Shown here one piece after another: positions 8,101-13,456 of a stretch of 14,080 bases of DNA. The DNA is from UBA1732 sp045114455 (GTDB lineage: Bacteria; Verrucomicrobiota; Lentisphaeria; Victivallales; UBA1829). The notes under the pieces are model-generated. The model saw only the letters and a list, made by a program, of their open reading frames with translations, was not told where the DNA came from and did not search any database. The first letter of the stretch is position 1; every line of letters begins with the position of its first letter. Location: positions 1 to 14,080 of the forward strand of contig JBGUKN010000026.1 of NCBI GenBank assembly GCA_045114455.1. Reading direction: 5' to 3'. The position numbers and the translations under genes are program-made.

Positions 8101-8271
8101 CAGATGTCCGCCTCGGTCGATCCCGCCGCGTCGCCGATCCCGGTCGAAGCTACGACCAACTTCTTCGCCGGACTTCAGCCGGACGGAAACGCGCTTGCGG
8201 AGGCTTCCGCGTCCGCCTCGCTTTCTCAGAACGATATTCCGCTTCAGCAGGCCGCCGGATTGCTGGCGTAA
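5170..8271 (+). CDS. AIDA-repeat / PPC-repeat surface or secreted protein
   Basis: Predicted extracellular adhesin-like protein of 1033 residues; ligand unknown. The first ~345 residues are imperfect AIDA-type beta-roll repeats with recurring SGG/NGG turns (VFSGGRAVNTIVSGG, VRSGGIASDVS, VSSGGKVTGKITLNGG). Residues about 371-451 form a beta-rich module similar to the C-terminus of the upstream beta-helix protein (GTYRLASEAW, LGAVLLGKKTL, LTLTVAA). Three PPC-like beta-sandwich repeats follow (about 505-619, 665-773, 825-925), each with a DFAKITL/DYMKFHL/DYAKITL strand, an AKFT or SFAVYKL strand and a closing NAKK..YYNV-type strand. The last 85 residues (949-1033) contain no Lys or Arg and end AAGLLA. 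There is no Sec signal peptide and no C-terminal barrel. This fits AIDA-repeat families thought to use type I secretion, but no exporter gene is present here. Strong promoter and ribosome site support 5170. Confidence 0.85.
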   Translation: MAYYQVEYPWTGEFTSGESAVFFSGGVASKCKVSNGAVVSIGLYGAASGTSVFSGGKMFFFSGCYSGDVNTVLSGGVLGITCGATVKSAVANNGAILKLAMTGNYFGRQTTFNITSNGVAIKNTDNTSGFTGWDMKTSGCELEIFDYASAASVKVSSGCSLTVGSRAPYGAGAVGQIDVYNGGVANLFKADGVGLATVHSGGTMYLGDYSENTTVMENGGYLRIYDDRVLHADKYYDPNVKIKPNTFKDLVLSGYGQDATAHSGTVASHTTLKDSAYLEVFSGGRAVNTIVSGGFLTVRSGGIASDVSLETTKGLIRVSSGGKVTGKITLNGGTMTVDEGGMIDFDISKLSPNNSVLFTGYSKIPVNVGKPSLVLTVSGMQQTKGTYRLASEAWQISDKETDGEKTLSIYDASGTKLGAVLLGKKTLVGDRTYALNLSSAGDLTLTVAAYVDGEDIWSDKRGDPDEGWNNWLYEKKYRELNPEAGRFISKAVAPSASPTEILFDTALAKTVDKVVYKNYVGEGDGKDFAKITLKNAARLCFNVSASGAAKFTIWKLVPGKDDAYTMTAVQSVSAKKASKKGGYAATLVTSPLESGEYYVSVETSAKKGKRSYYNVSVDQDRSRFYPKGNNSDDWGDLKDNGAAGKVDTKTAGTLKSGKTKVVSGGWVGCGDAVDYMKFHLDTAAKLVFQVKAGDASSFAVYKLNGPNKKEQYSLNSLLSASLSKNSLYGEEGEPAYQKTTKAILLEKGDYYLCVKSSNAKKDGDADYDILLDSASIFYDKIDDGKNNVLVEKKKLVGVCETISLGLSSKAVQMDKVAVNYGKWKNFVGHNDDTDYAKITLTQDVNACFMIEANDAAKFTVCKLVGKTDGKYSLKAITSKSLKKGSDGVYTATVKSKLKKDDVLYVCMKSTNAKKGGNAYYNVTYESIAQDKAVLSGQEEANGWGDMEKVEAVPVWTNGDVLADSGFVSLSGADFADLQMSASVDPAASPIPVEATTNFFAGLQPDGNALAEASASASLSQNDIPLQQAAGLLA

Positions 8272-8282
8272 GGACAAGAAAA

Positions 8283-8310
8283 GCTCCGGCATGATCGCGC
8301 ATGCCGGAGC
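8283..8310 (+). terminator. Hairpin after the AIDA-type gene
   Basis: Perfect 10-bp stem GCTCCGGCAT / ATGCCGGAGC (8283-8292 and 8301-8310) with an 8-nt loop, 11 bases after the stop. No T tract follows, so it may be a terminator needing help or an mRNA 3' stabiliser. Confidence 0.55.
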
Positions 8311-8334
8311 CGGATTGTGCGGAATTAATTGATA

Positions 8335-8372
8335 ATAAGACCTATAAGTCATGTCGGACCTATAGGTCTTAT
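8335..8372. repeat. Inverted repeat made of two tandem palindromes in a convergent gap
   Basis: ATAAGACCTATA (8335-8346) is perfectly inverted as TATAGGTCTTAT (8361-8372). Inside, GACCTATAGGTC (8357-8368) is a perfect 12-bp palindrome and GACCTATAAGTC (8339-8350) is a one-base variant, 18 bases apart. It lies between convergent genes and could serve as a bidirectional terminator or a protein-binding site. Confidence 0.8.
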
Positions 8373-8401
8373 GTTTCCCGACAATGCGGGTAGCGTAACT
8401 T

Positions 8402-10177
8402 TTATTTCGCCGGGGAGAGGCGGTAGAGCTTCGTGGCGTGGCACGGGAGCTTCTCGCAGGTGAACGTGCCTTCGGCTGTCCCGACTTCCTTTCCTTCCCA
8501 GAGATCGCGGATGGCGACCTTGCCGGAGAATCCGAGCTCGGCGAGATCGACCTTGATGTCGCTGGTCTCGGGCGAGGGCTGTTCGAACGCCTTTTCGTCG
8601 AGGACGAGGAATTTCAGGCGGTTGCGGGAATCGCTGTTGTCGACGAGCTTGACCTTGGATTTGAAGGTGTCGTAGCCTTCCGGGAGCTTGTAGACGATGA
8701 GCGAGAGCGCGTGCGTGCCGATGCCGTCGATCTCCTGTCCGTCGCTGGTGAGGCCGTTGCGGACCGCGCCCCAGCCGGCGTGCGCGGAGGACCACTGCAT
8801 GTCGACGAGCTTCTTCGTGCCGGCGGGACCGGAGATCTCGGGCTGGATCCAGGCGGAATGGCTGTAACTGGAGCCGTAGCCGTCGTCGACGACGGCGAGC
8901 GCGAGGATCTTCGAGCCGCGGATGTTTGCGGAGATTTCCTCCTCGGGGACACCGTTCAGTCCGACTCCGTGGCTCTGCACGATGGCTTTGCGGCGGTCGT
9001 ACTTATTGTATTCGGAGGTGCCGGTGTTGAAGAACGCGAGGTACTTGTCCCTGCTGCCGGGAACGTCGGCGGTCCAGACGATCAGGTCGCCGTCCTGCTT
9101 GAGCTGGCGGTTGTTCTCGCTGTTCTGGTTGATTTCGATGACTTCCTTGTTCGTGAGGAGCTTCTGCGTCCAGTCGTCGAGCTTGGTCATGTCCGCGCCG
9201 AGGATGAGCGGGGACCGCGCGATCGACCACAGCGTGAAGCAGAGCCGCTGTTCGTCGTGCGTGAAGTTGGTCGGACGCGTGAACTCGATGATGCCGAAGG
9301 GAAGCATGTCGGCGTCCGGCCAGGAACCCTTGATGCGGTAGGGCTCCCAGCGGTGCAGGCGGCCGAACATCCCGCGGAGGGGTTCCCAGCGGTCCCAGAA
9401 GTCGTCGGAGACGCGCCACATGTTGGCGTGGCGGTCGGCGTGTTCGCCGTTCTGGATCGGGGTGTCGCCAGGGGAGAGACTGAGGATGATCGGACGGCCG
9501 CACTTGTCGATCGCCTTGCGGATGCCTTCGATCTCGGCGGTGGCGTACGGGCGGGAGAGGTCGTCGATCTTGATGAAGTCGAGGCCCCATTCGGCGAACT
9601 GCTCGAAGACGGAATCATAATATTCCTGTGCGCCGGGCTTGCTCATGTCCACGCCGTACATGTCCTGGTTCCAGGGACAGGTGCTGCGCATGTTCACGAT
9701 GTCCTGCGCGCGGTAGTTCGTGCCTTTCACTTTCGTGTTCTCGCGGACGGCCTGCCGCGGGATGCCGCGCATCAGGTGAACTCCGATCTTCAAGCCGCGT
9801 TCGTGCATGTAGTCGGCGAGCGGCTTCAGGCCCTTGCCATCCTTCGAGGAGGGAAAACGCACCGGCGCGGGGATGAAGCGTCCGTATTCGTCCATGGCGA
9901 ACTCGTGCCGGATGTCGCTCTGGAAACCCTTCTGGTTGTCGTTGTACCACTGGTGATCAATCACGAAGACGTCCCAGCCGTAGGGCTTCAGCAGTTTGAC
10001 CTGGGCTTCCGCCTGTTCCTTCGCTTGCGCTTCGGTCAGGCTGAGTCCGAAGCAGTCGAAGCTGTTCCAGCCCATCGGCGGGGCAGGGGCCCAGTCGTGG
10101 AAATCGGCTGCGGAAAGGCTTGCCGCGGCGGCGAGCGCGACGCCCGCGGCGGAGAGAGAGCGGATCGGGAGTTTCAT
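8402..10177 (-). CDS. Secreted GH27 alpha-galactosidase-like glycoside hydrolase
   Basis: Predicted exported retaining glycosidase of 591 residues, probably removing alpha-linked galactose (or alpha-GalNAc) from glycans. A Sec signal peptide covers residues 1-23/24 (hydrophobic Ala/Leu core, SLSAAD). The GH27 barrel begins with WAPAPPMGWNSFDCFG (29-44). IDHQWY, HERGLKIGVHLMRGIPRQAV and CPWNQDMYGVD follow. FIKIDD holds the predicted nucleophile Asp205, and WRVSDDFWD holds the predicted acid/base Asp259. C-terminal to the barrel, a stretch around residues 430-525 (DMQWSSAHAGWGAVRNG, GIGTHALSLIVYKLPEG) resembles an NPCBM carbohydrate-binding domain and seems nested in the usual GH27 C-terminal sandwich, which resumes at RDLWEGKEVG and ends ATKLYRLSPAK. 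GGAGG (10185-10189) lies 7 nt before the ATG. No sugar transporter or regulator adjoins it, so the substrate cannot be fixed. Confidence 0.9.
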   Translation of the reverse strand: MKLPIRSLSAAGVALAAAASLSAADFHDWAPAPPMGWNSFDCFGLSLTEAQAKEQAEAQVKLLKPYGWDVFVIDHQWYNDNQKGFQSDIRHEFAMDEYGRFIPAPVRFPSSKDGKGLKPLADYMHERGLKIGVHLMRGIPRQAVRENTKVKGTNYRAQDIVNMRSTCPWNQDMYGVDMSKPGAQEYYDSVFEQFAEWGLDFIKIDDLSRPYATAEIEGIRKAIDKCGRPIILSLSPGDTPIQNGEHADRHANMWRVSDDFWDRWEPLRGMFGRLHRWEPYRIKGSWPDADMLPFGIIEFTRPTNFTHDEQRLCFTLWSIARSPLILGADMTKLDDWTQKLLTNKEVIEINQNSENNRQLKQDGDLIVWTADVPGSRDKYLAFFNTGTSEYNKYDRRKAIVQSHGVGLNGVPEEEISANIRGSKILALAVVDDGYGSSYSHSAWIQPEISGPAGTKKLVDMQWSSAHAGWGAVRNGLTSDGQEIDGIGTHALSLIVYKLPEGYDTFKSKVKLVDNSDSRNRLKFLVLDEKAFEQPSPETSDIKVDLAELGFSGKVAIRDLWEGKEVGTAEGTFTCEKLPCHATKLYRLSPAK

Positions 10178-10380
10178 CAGAATTCCTCCGTGTTAAAAAT
10201 GGTGTTGTATGTTCGAGTTCGATTTTCGGTGCGGGAAAAACGATTTGTCAAGAATATACAGTCTGAAAACGATTCCGCCATATTGATTTTAGACAAAAGC
10301 ATATATTTTCTGCTCAAAGACAAGGATAGCGTTTCTCCGGTCACGTTAAAAAACGCTTTATTGGCGGACTTTGCGGCGAT
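10178..10380. other. Intergenic leader of the GH27 gene
   Basis: AT-rich 203-base gap between queH and the GH27 gene, both on the minus strand. It should carry the GH27 promoter. A TATATT (10253-10258, minus) and a TTGACA (10247-10252, minus) are present but not correctly spaced with partners, so no promoter is assigned. No gene or clear terminator is seen. Confidence 0.5.
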
Positions 10381-10956
10381 TCAATCCGCTTTCGCCTGTT
10401 TCGAGAATTCGCAACCGCAGTAGTTCTGCCTGTAGAGACCGAGCTTGCGGCAGAGTTCGAGCGAACGCAATCCTCCTCCGCCTTTCTTGAAATCCCACGG
10501 TTCGAATGATTCTCCCCAGCGCGCGCCGATCTCATGGATCACGCGGGAATCTTTCTGCGGGCCGAGCGTGAGCGTGGTCGTGAAGTGCGCGCCGATTTTT
10601 TCCGCAGCCTGCGCGGTGCGGGTCAGCTGCCATTGGAAACACCGTCTGCAGCGGTTGCCGCGTTCCGGGCAGTTTGCGAAGTCCGGCACGACGGATACGA
10701 ATTCGAGCCATCCTGCATGGTCCCACGGGTCGGTCTCCACCTGCAGATCATAGTAGTCGGCCAGCGTTTTCAGCGCGTCCAGCCGCCGCAGATACTCCGC
10801 TTCAGTGTCGAGGTTGGAATTCGAGAACAGCAATGTGAGCCGCCGTCCGTCGTCCAGCACAGGCGCGATGCTCCCCGCCGCGCAGGGGCCGCAGCAGCAG
10901 TGCAACAGGAGCGGAATATTCGGATCTGTGTGTCTGTCGTGGGGATTGGGGGTCAT
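10381..10956 (-). CDS. queH: Epoxyqueuosine reductase QueH (DUF208 family)
   Basis: QueH reduces epoxyqueuosine to queuosine in tRNA with GUN anticodons. It is the cobalamin-independent alternative to QueG. The 191-residue protein shows the family pattern: HCCCGPCA (residues 19-26), RCRRCF (102-107) following CPERGN, TTTLTLGPQK (126-135), and YRQNYCGCEFS (175-185). These cysteines are the expected iron-sulfur and redox-site ligands. Length matches the family. The ATG at 10956 was chosen because earlier alternatives are only TTG codons and would add an atypical N-terminus, and because the promoter leaves about 26 bases before this ATG. The Shine-Dalgarno sequence is weak. Other queuosine genes are not in the window. 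Confidence 0.93.
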   Translation of the reverse strand: MTPNPHDRHTDPNIPLLLHCCCGPCAAGSIAPVLDDGRRLTLLFSNSNLDTEAEYLRRLDALKTLADYYDLQVETDPWDHAGWLEFVSVVPDFANCPERGNRCRRCFQWQLTRTAQAAEKIGAHFTTTLTLGPQKDSRVIHEIGARWGESFEPWDFKKGGGGLRSLELCRKLGLYRQNYCGCEFSKQAKAD

Positions 10957-10988
10957 AATGCGATCATGCCGGAATTCTTTTTTCCGAA

Positions 10989-11017
10989 AATATAGCCGCG
11001 GAAGGAACAAAAATCAA
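10989..11017 (-). promoter_or_regulatory. Sigma-70 promoter of queH
   Basis: On the minus strand there is TTGATT (11012-11017), a 17-bp spacer and TATATT (10989-10994). The predicted start gives a leader of about 26 nt to the ATG at 10956. Confidence 0.75.
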
Positions 11018-11058
11018 GCAAAACGGTCTGTTTTATAAGGAAAAGACGCGAAGCCTGT

Positions 11059-11087
11059 TTGCAAAAACATGTTTTGCGGAATATATT
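11059..11087 (+). promoter_or_regulatory. Promoter of the tandem HdeD-family genes, with overlapping palindrome
   Basis: TTGCAA (11059-11064), a 17-bp spacer and TATATT (11082-11087), divergent from the queH promoter. The palindrome AAAACATGTTTT (11064-11075, extended to GC...GC at 11061-11077 with one extra A) overlaps the -35 and the spacer, a typical repressor position. Confidence 0.65.
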
Positions 11088-11138
11088 TAAATGCCGGATT
11101 TCTTTGTCCTTAATCACTAAAGAATATGGAGCAAACGG

Positions 11139-11705
11139 ATGCCAGACCCCACTTATGAAAGCAATTACGTCTTCCCGCGGAGGATGCTTTTCTTCCATGC
11201 GAACCGTTCCGCACTGCTGATTCGCGGACTTGTCTTTTTCATCTTCGGTCTGATCGGGCTTTTCCGTCCGATCGGCAGTCTGGCCGCCGTGACGGTCATC
11301 CTCGGCATTTTCCTGCTTCTGGACGCCATGGGCGCGCTGTTCCTGTCGGTCGCCTGCCGTCGTCTCTCCGGCTTTCTCTGGTCGCTTCTTCTGTGCGTGT
11401 CGGGGATCGTGATGATCGTCCGGCCTGTGGATGCGGACGTGCTGATCGCGGTCGTGCTCGGCGTATGGTTGTTCATCACGGGGCTGAGCGAACTTTTTTC
11501 CGCCAGGACGTCTCCGAGCCGGGTCATTCTGTCCGGATCCGGCGTTTTGTCGGTTCTGATCGGGATCCTGCTGATTGTCGCGCCGTTTGCCGGGCTGGCC
11601 GCCTTTTCCTGGCTGATCGCGATCCTGCTTCTGGTTTCGGGTGCGGGAATGCTGCTCCTCGCGATCGGGCTGCGGGCTCCCGGGGTGTCCGTTGGGGTGA
11701 AATGA
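11139..11705 (+). CDS. HdeD-family (DUF308) membrane protein, first copy
   Basis: Small integral inner-membrane protein of 188 residues. The family is named for E. coli HdeD, linked to acid resistance, but most members have no defined biochemical role. After a cytosolic start (MPDPTYESNYVFPRRM) about six hydrophobic helices follow in pairs: LIRGLVFFIFGLIGLF, AAVTVILGIFLLLDAMGALF, LWSLLLCVSGIVMIV, VLIAVVLGVWLFITGLSELF, a helix around SGSGVLSVLIGILLIVAPF, and SWLIAILLLVSGAGMLLLAI. The gene has a TGGAGC-type ribosome site (GGAG 11128-11131, 7 nt before ATG) and its own promoter. The second copy starts 94 bases downstream with no terminator between, so they are likely cotranscribed. The juxtamembrane motif LFFHANRSALLIRGL is shared with the second copy. 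Confidence 0.85.
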   Translation: MPDPTYESNYVFPRRMLFFHANRSALLIRGLVFFIFGLIGLFRPIGSLAAVTVILGIFLLLDAMGALFLSVACRRLSGFLWSLLLCVSGIVMIVRPVDADVLIAVVLGVWLFITGLSELFSARTSPSRVILSGSGVLSVLIGILLIVAPFAGLAAFSWLIAILLLVSGAGMLLLAIGLRAPGVSVGVK

Positions 11706-11799
11706 CCCGGGGGATCAAACGAATGAATCAAAGATCGGCGTGTTTTCCGGCGTGGCCGATGCCGGATGAACGCCGGGAAGGAAAAACGGAGATAACGCA

Positions 11800-12390
11800 A
11801 TGAAAGACCGGACCTGGGAAAGATTTTATACGATTCCTCAGAAGATTTTCTCGTTTCATGCCTCGCGCCCCGTTCTGCTGCTGCGCGGGCTGGTTCTGTT
11901 TGTCCTCGGTTTGCTTGGGCTGTATAATCCCGTCTTCGTCCTGACCTCCGTCACGATGGTCGTCGGCGGCGTCATCGTCCTGTTTGCTCTTGCGGCGTTC
12001 CTGATGTCATGGAACAGCGGACGCGTTTCGGCGTCTCTTCTGGTGCTTTTCTTCCTGCTGGCCGTTGCGGGGGCGGGACTGCTGATCTATCCGCTGTATT
12101 TCGACATGTTCCTCATGGTTGTCTGCGGCGTCTGGCTGATCTTCACCGGCGTGTGGAGCATCTTTTCCGTTCAGAAGAAGTTCGGCCAGATCGTCCTGCC
12201 GATGCCGGGTCTCGTCGCGCTGCTGATCGGCGTTCTGCTTGTCGTCGCGCCGTTCATCGGCGTCGCCGCCGTATCCTGGACCGCCGCCCTTCTGATGCTT
12301 CTTTCCGGCGCGCAGATGCTTCTGCTCGCGCTCGGTCTGGATGCGGGGAAATGGGTGATCCCGGACGGAAAACATGGCGGCAAACTCTGA
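11800..12390 (+). CDS. HdeD-family (DUF308) membrane protein, second copy
   Basis: Paralogue of the preceding gene, 196 residues, with the same six-helix layout and the same juxtamembrane motif (FSFHASRPVLLLRGL). Later helices also align: FLMVVCGVWLIFTGVWSIF against VLIAVVLGVWLFITGLSELF, and VALLIGVLLVVAPFIGVAA against the matching segment of copy one. The C-terminus is hydrophilic (DAGKWVIPDGKHGGKL). GGAG at 11788-11791 lies 8 nt before the ATG. Divergence between the copies is large, so the duplication is old. Pairing suggests they may form a hetero-oligomer, but this is inference. The physiological role is unknown; acid or envelope stress is only a family-level association. Confidence 0.85.
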   Translation: MKDRTWERFYTIPQKIFSFHASRPVLLLRGLVLFVLGLLGLYNPVFVLTSVTMVVGGVIVLFALAAFLMSWNSGRVSASLLVLFFLLAVAGAGLLIYPLYFDMFLMVVCGVWLIFTGVWSIFSVQKKFGQIVLPMPGLVALLIGVLLVVAPFIGVAAVSWTAALLMLLSGAQMLLLALGLDAGKWVIPDGKHGGKL

Positions 12391-12431
12391 TTTTCCGTTG
12401 TTCCGCGCATCCTGAAAACGATCCGTTCATT

Positions 12432-12450
12432 CGGGTTGCCCGGCTTTTTT
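12432..12450 (+). terminator. Possible short terminator of the HdeD-family pair
   Basis: CGGG TTG CCCG (12432-12442) followed by GCTTTTTT. The stem is only 4-5 bp, so the call is weak, but the position 40 bases after the stop fits. Confidence 0.35.
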
Positions 12451-12544
12451 CTCTTGAAAAGATGGAAAACGTTTTGTCCTGCCGTCCGGCTCGCTTTCCG
12501 CCTGAAAAAAGCAATGTCAAAACCGAAGGAAGATCGGAATCTCC

Positions 12545-12600
12545 AAAAAACGCGTTTTTTTTGATTTGACACTTGCTTTTCTAAAAAAAGGGGGTATATT
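12545..12600 (+). promoter_or_regulatory. Promoter region of the HTH/H1-like gene
   Basis: The best pairing is TTGCTT (12573-12578), a 16-bp spacer and TATATT (12595-12600). A perfect 16-bp AT-rich palindrome AAAAAACGCGTTTTTT (12545-12560) lies just upstream and may be an operator or an upstream element. A consensus TTGACA at 12566-12571 is 23 bp from the same -10, too far for standard use. Confidence 0.5.
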
Positions 12601-12671
12601 ATTGAAAATAATAATCAACATAAACCTTTGCAGTCATCTATACCGGCATCCCGTTTCGAAAGGAGAACACA

Positions 12672-13289
12672 ATGCCTGATTTCAAACAGACCTTCCAGGA
12701 GGAAGTGCGCCGCCTTGCCCGCAAGGAACTGAAAGCTCTTGAAGAAAAAATCAACGAGCAGAAGAAAACGATCAATGCGCTTCAGAAGCGTGTCAACGAA
12801 CTGGAAAAGAAGCAGTCCGCCGCCACCGCGTCCAAACCCGCAGCAGAAAAAGCGCAGGATGCATCCGCCCCGGAAGGCCGCAAGGTCCGTTTCTCTTCGA
12901 AATCCCTCGTGAAATTCCGCAAAAAATTCGCCCTCTCCCAGAAGGCCCTCGCCGCTCTTCTCGGCGTGACTCCTTTCACCGTCAGCCACTGGGAAATCGG
13001 CAAGAACCGTCCGCGCACCGTCCAGATCGAAGCGTTCAACTCCCTGGTGAAACTCGGCAAGCGCAAACTGTTCGCCCTCGTGGCGGAAAAAGCGCCCGGC
13101 GAGCTCCCCGCGCCGAAAAAAACGGCAAAGAAGAAAGCCGCGCCCGCTAAGAAAGTTGCTGCCAAGGCCGCAAAGGCTCCGAAAGCGGCAAAAGCCGGAA
13201 AAGGAAAAGCCAAAGCCGCGAAAAAGAATCAGTCCGCCCCGGTCCTGTCTGTTACGGCGGCTCCGGCCAAGCAGGAAAAGACGATCTGA
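12672..13289 (+). CDS. Coiled-coil / XRE-type HTH / histone-H1-like-tail DNA-binding protein
   Basis: Probable cytoplasmic DNA-binding protein of 205 residues. Residues 3-48 form a heptad-rich coiled coil (EEVRRLARKELKALEEKINE). An Ala/Lys linker leads to a lambda-repressor/XRE-like helix-turn-helix at about 74-135 (FRKKFALSQKALAALLGVT, then FTVSHWEIGKNRPR as the recognition region). Residues 147-187 are a Lys/Ala/Pro-rich tail of the kind seen in bacterial histone-H1-like proteins, followed by a short neutral end. The coiled-coil plus HTH core matches a widespread small family of XRE-like proteins; the H1-like tail is an added feature. This suggests a multimeric nucleoid-associated protein or a regulator that also coats DNA. 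AAAGGAG (12659-12665), 6 nt before the ATG, fixes the start, and a strong terminator follows, so it is a single-gene unit. Confidence 0.8.
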   Translation: MPDFKQTFQEEVRRLARKELKALEEKINEQKKTINALQKRVNELEKKQSAATASKPAAEKAQDASAPEGRKVRFSSKSLVKFRKKFALSQKALAALLGVTPFTVSHWEIGKNRPRTVQIEAFNSLVKLGKRKLFALVAEKAPGELPAPKKTAKKKAAPAKKVAAKAAKAPKAAKAGKGKAKAAKKNQSAPVLSVTAAPAKQEKTI

Positions 13290-13309
13290 TTTTTTCTGAA
13301 ATGATTCGT

Positions 13310-13341
13310 AAGACGGACTCCGCGCGGGTCCGTCTTTTTTT
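13310..13341 (+). terminator. Rho-independent terminator of the HTH/H1-like gene
   Basis: Stem AGACGGAC / GTCCGTCT (13311-13318 and 13328-13335) with a GC-rich loop, then seven T (13335-13341). It lies 20 bases after the stop codon. Confidence 0.9.
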
Positions 13342-13362
13342 GTCGAAAAACGCGGACCGAGC

Positions 13363-13391
13363 TTGAAAATATCATAATCCGGTGATATAGT
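13363..13391 (+). promoter_or_regulatory. Sigma-70 promoter of asd
   Basis: TTGAAA (13363-13368), a 17-bp spacer and TATAGT (13386-13391). The leader would be about 58 nt. No attenuator or riboswitch fold is evident in it. Confidence 0.7.
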
Positions 13392-13456
13392 ATTTGGATA
13401 TACTTATAAAACTGTTCCCAATACAATTTTCAACGATATCTGGAGAGAACCGAAAC

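Noticed and set aside
7173..8294. 373-codon open frame on the plus strand, and a 253-codon frame on the minus strand at 7591-8352
   Set aside because: Both overlap the PPC-repeat region of the AIDA-type gene. The Arg-rich translation indicates frame shadows.
8438..10423. 661-codon open frame on the plus strand
   Set aside because: It is the antisense of the GH27 gene. It lacks family motifs and has a Val/Asp/Glu-heavy composition typical of the shadow frame of a GC-rich gene.
11723..11803. 26-codon frame between the two HdeD-family genes, its stop overlapping the next ATG
   Set aside because: Could be a coupling leader peptide, but the ribosome site is poor, the peptide is unremarkable, and the downstream gene has its own GGAG.
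12566..12600. Consensus TTGACA paired with TATATT before the HTH gene
   Set aside because: The spacer is 23 bp, outside the usable range; TTGCTT with a 16-bp spacer is preferred.
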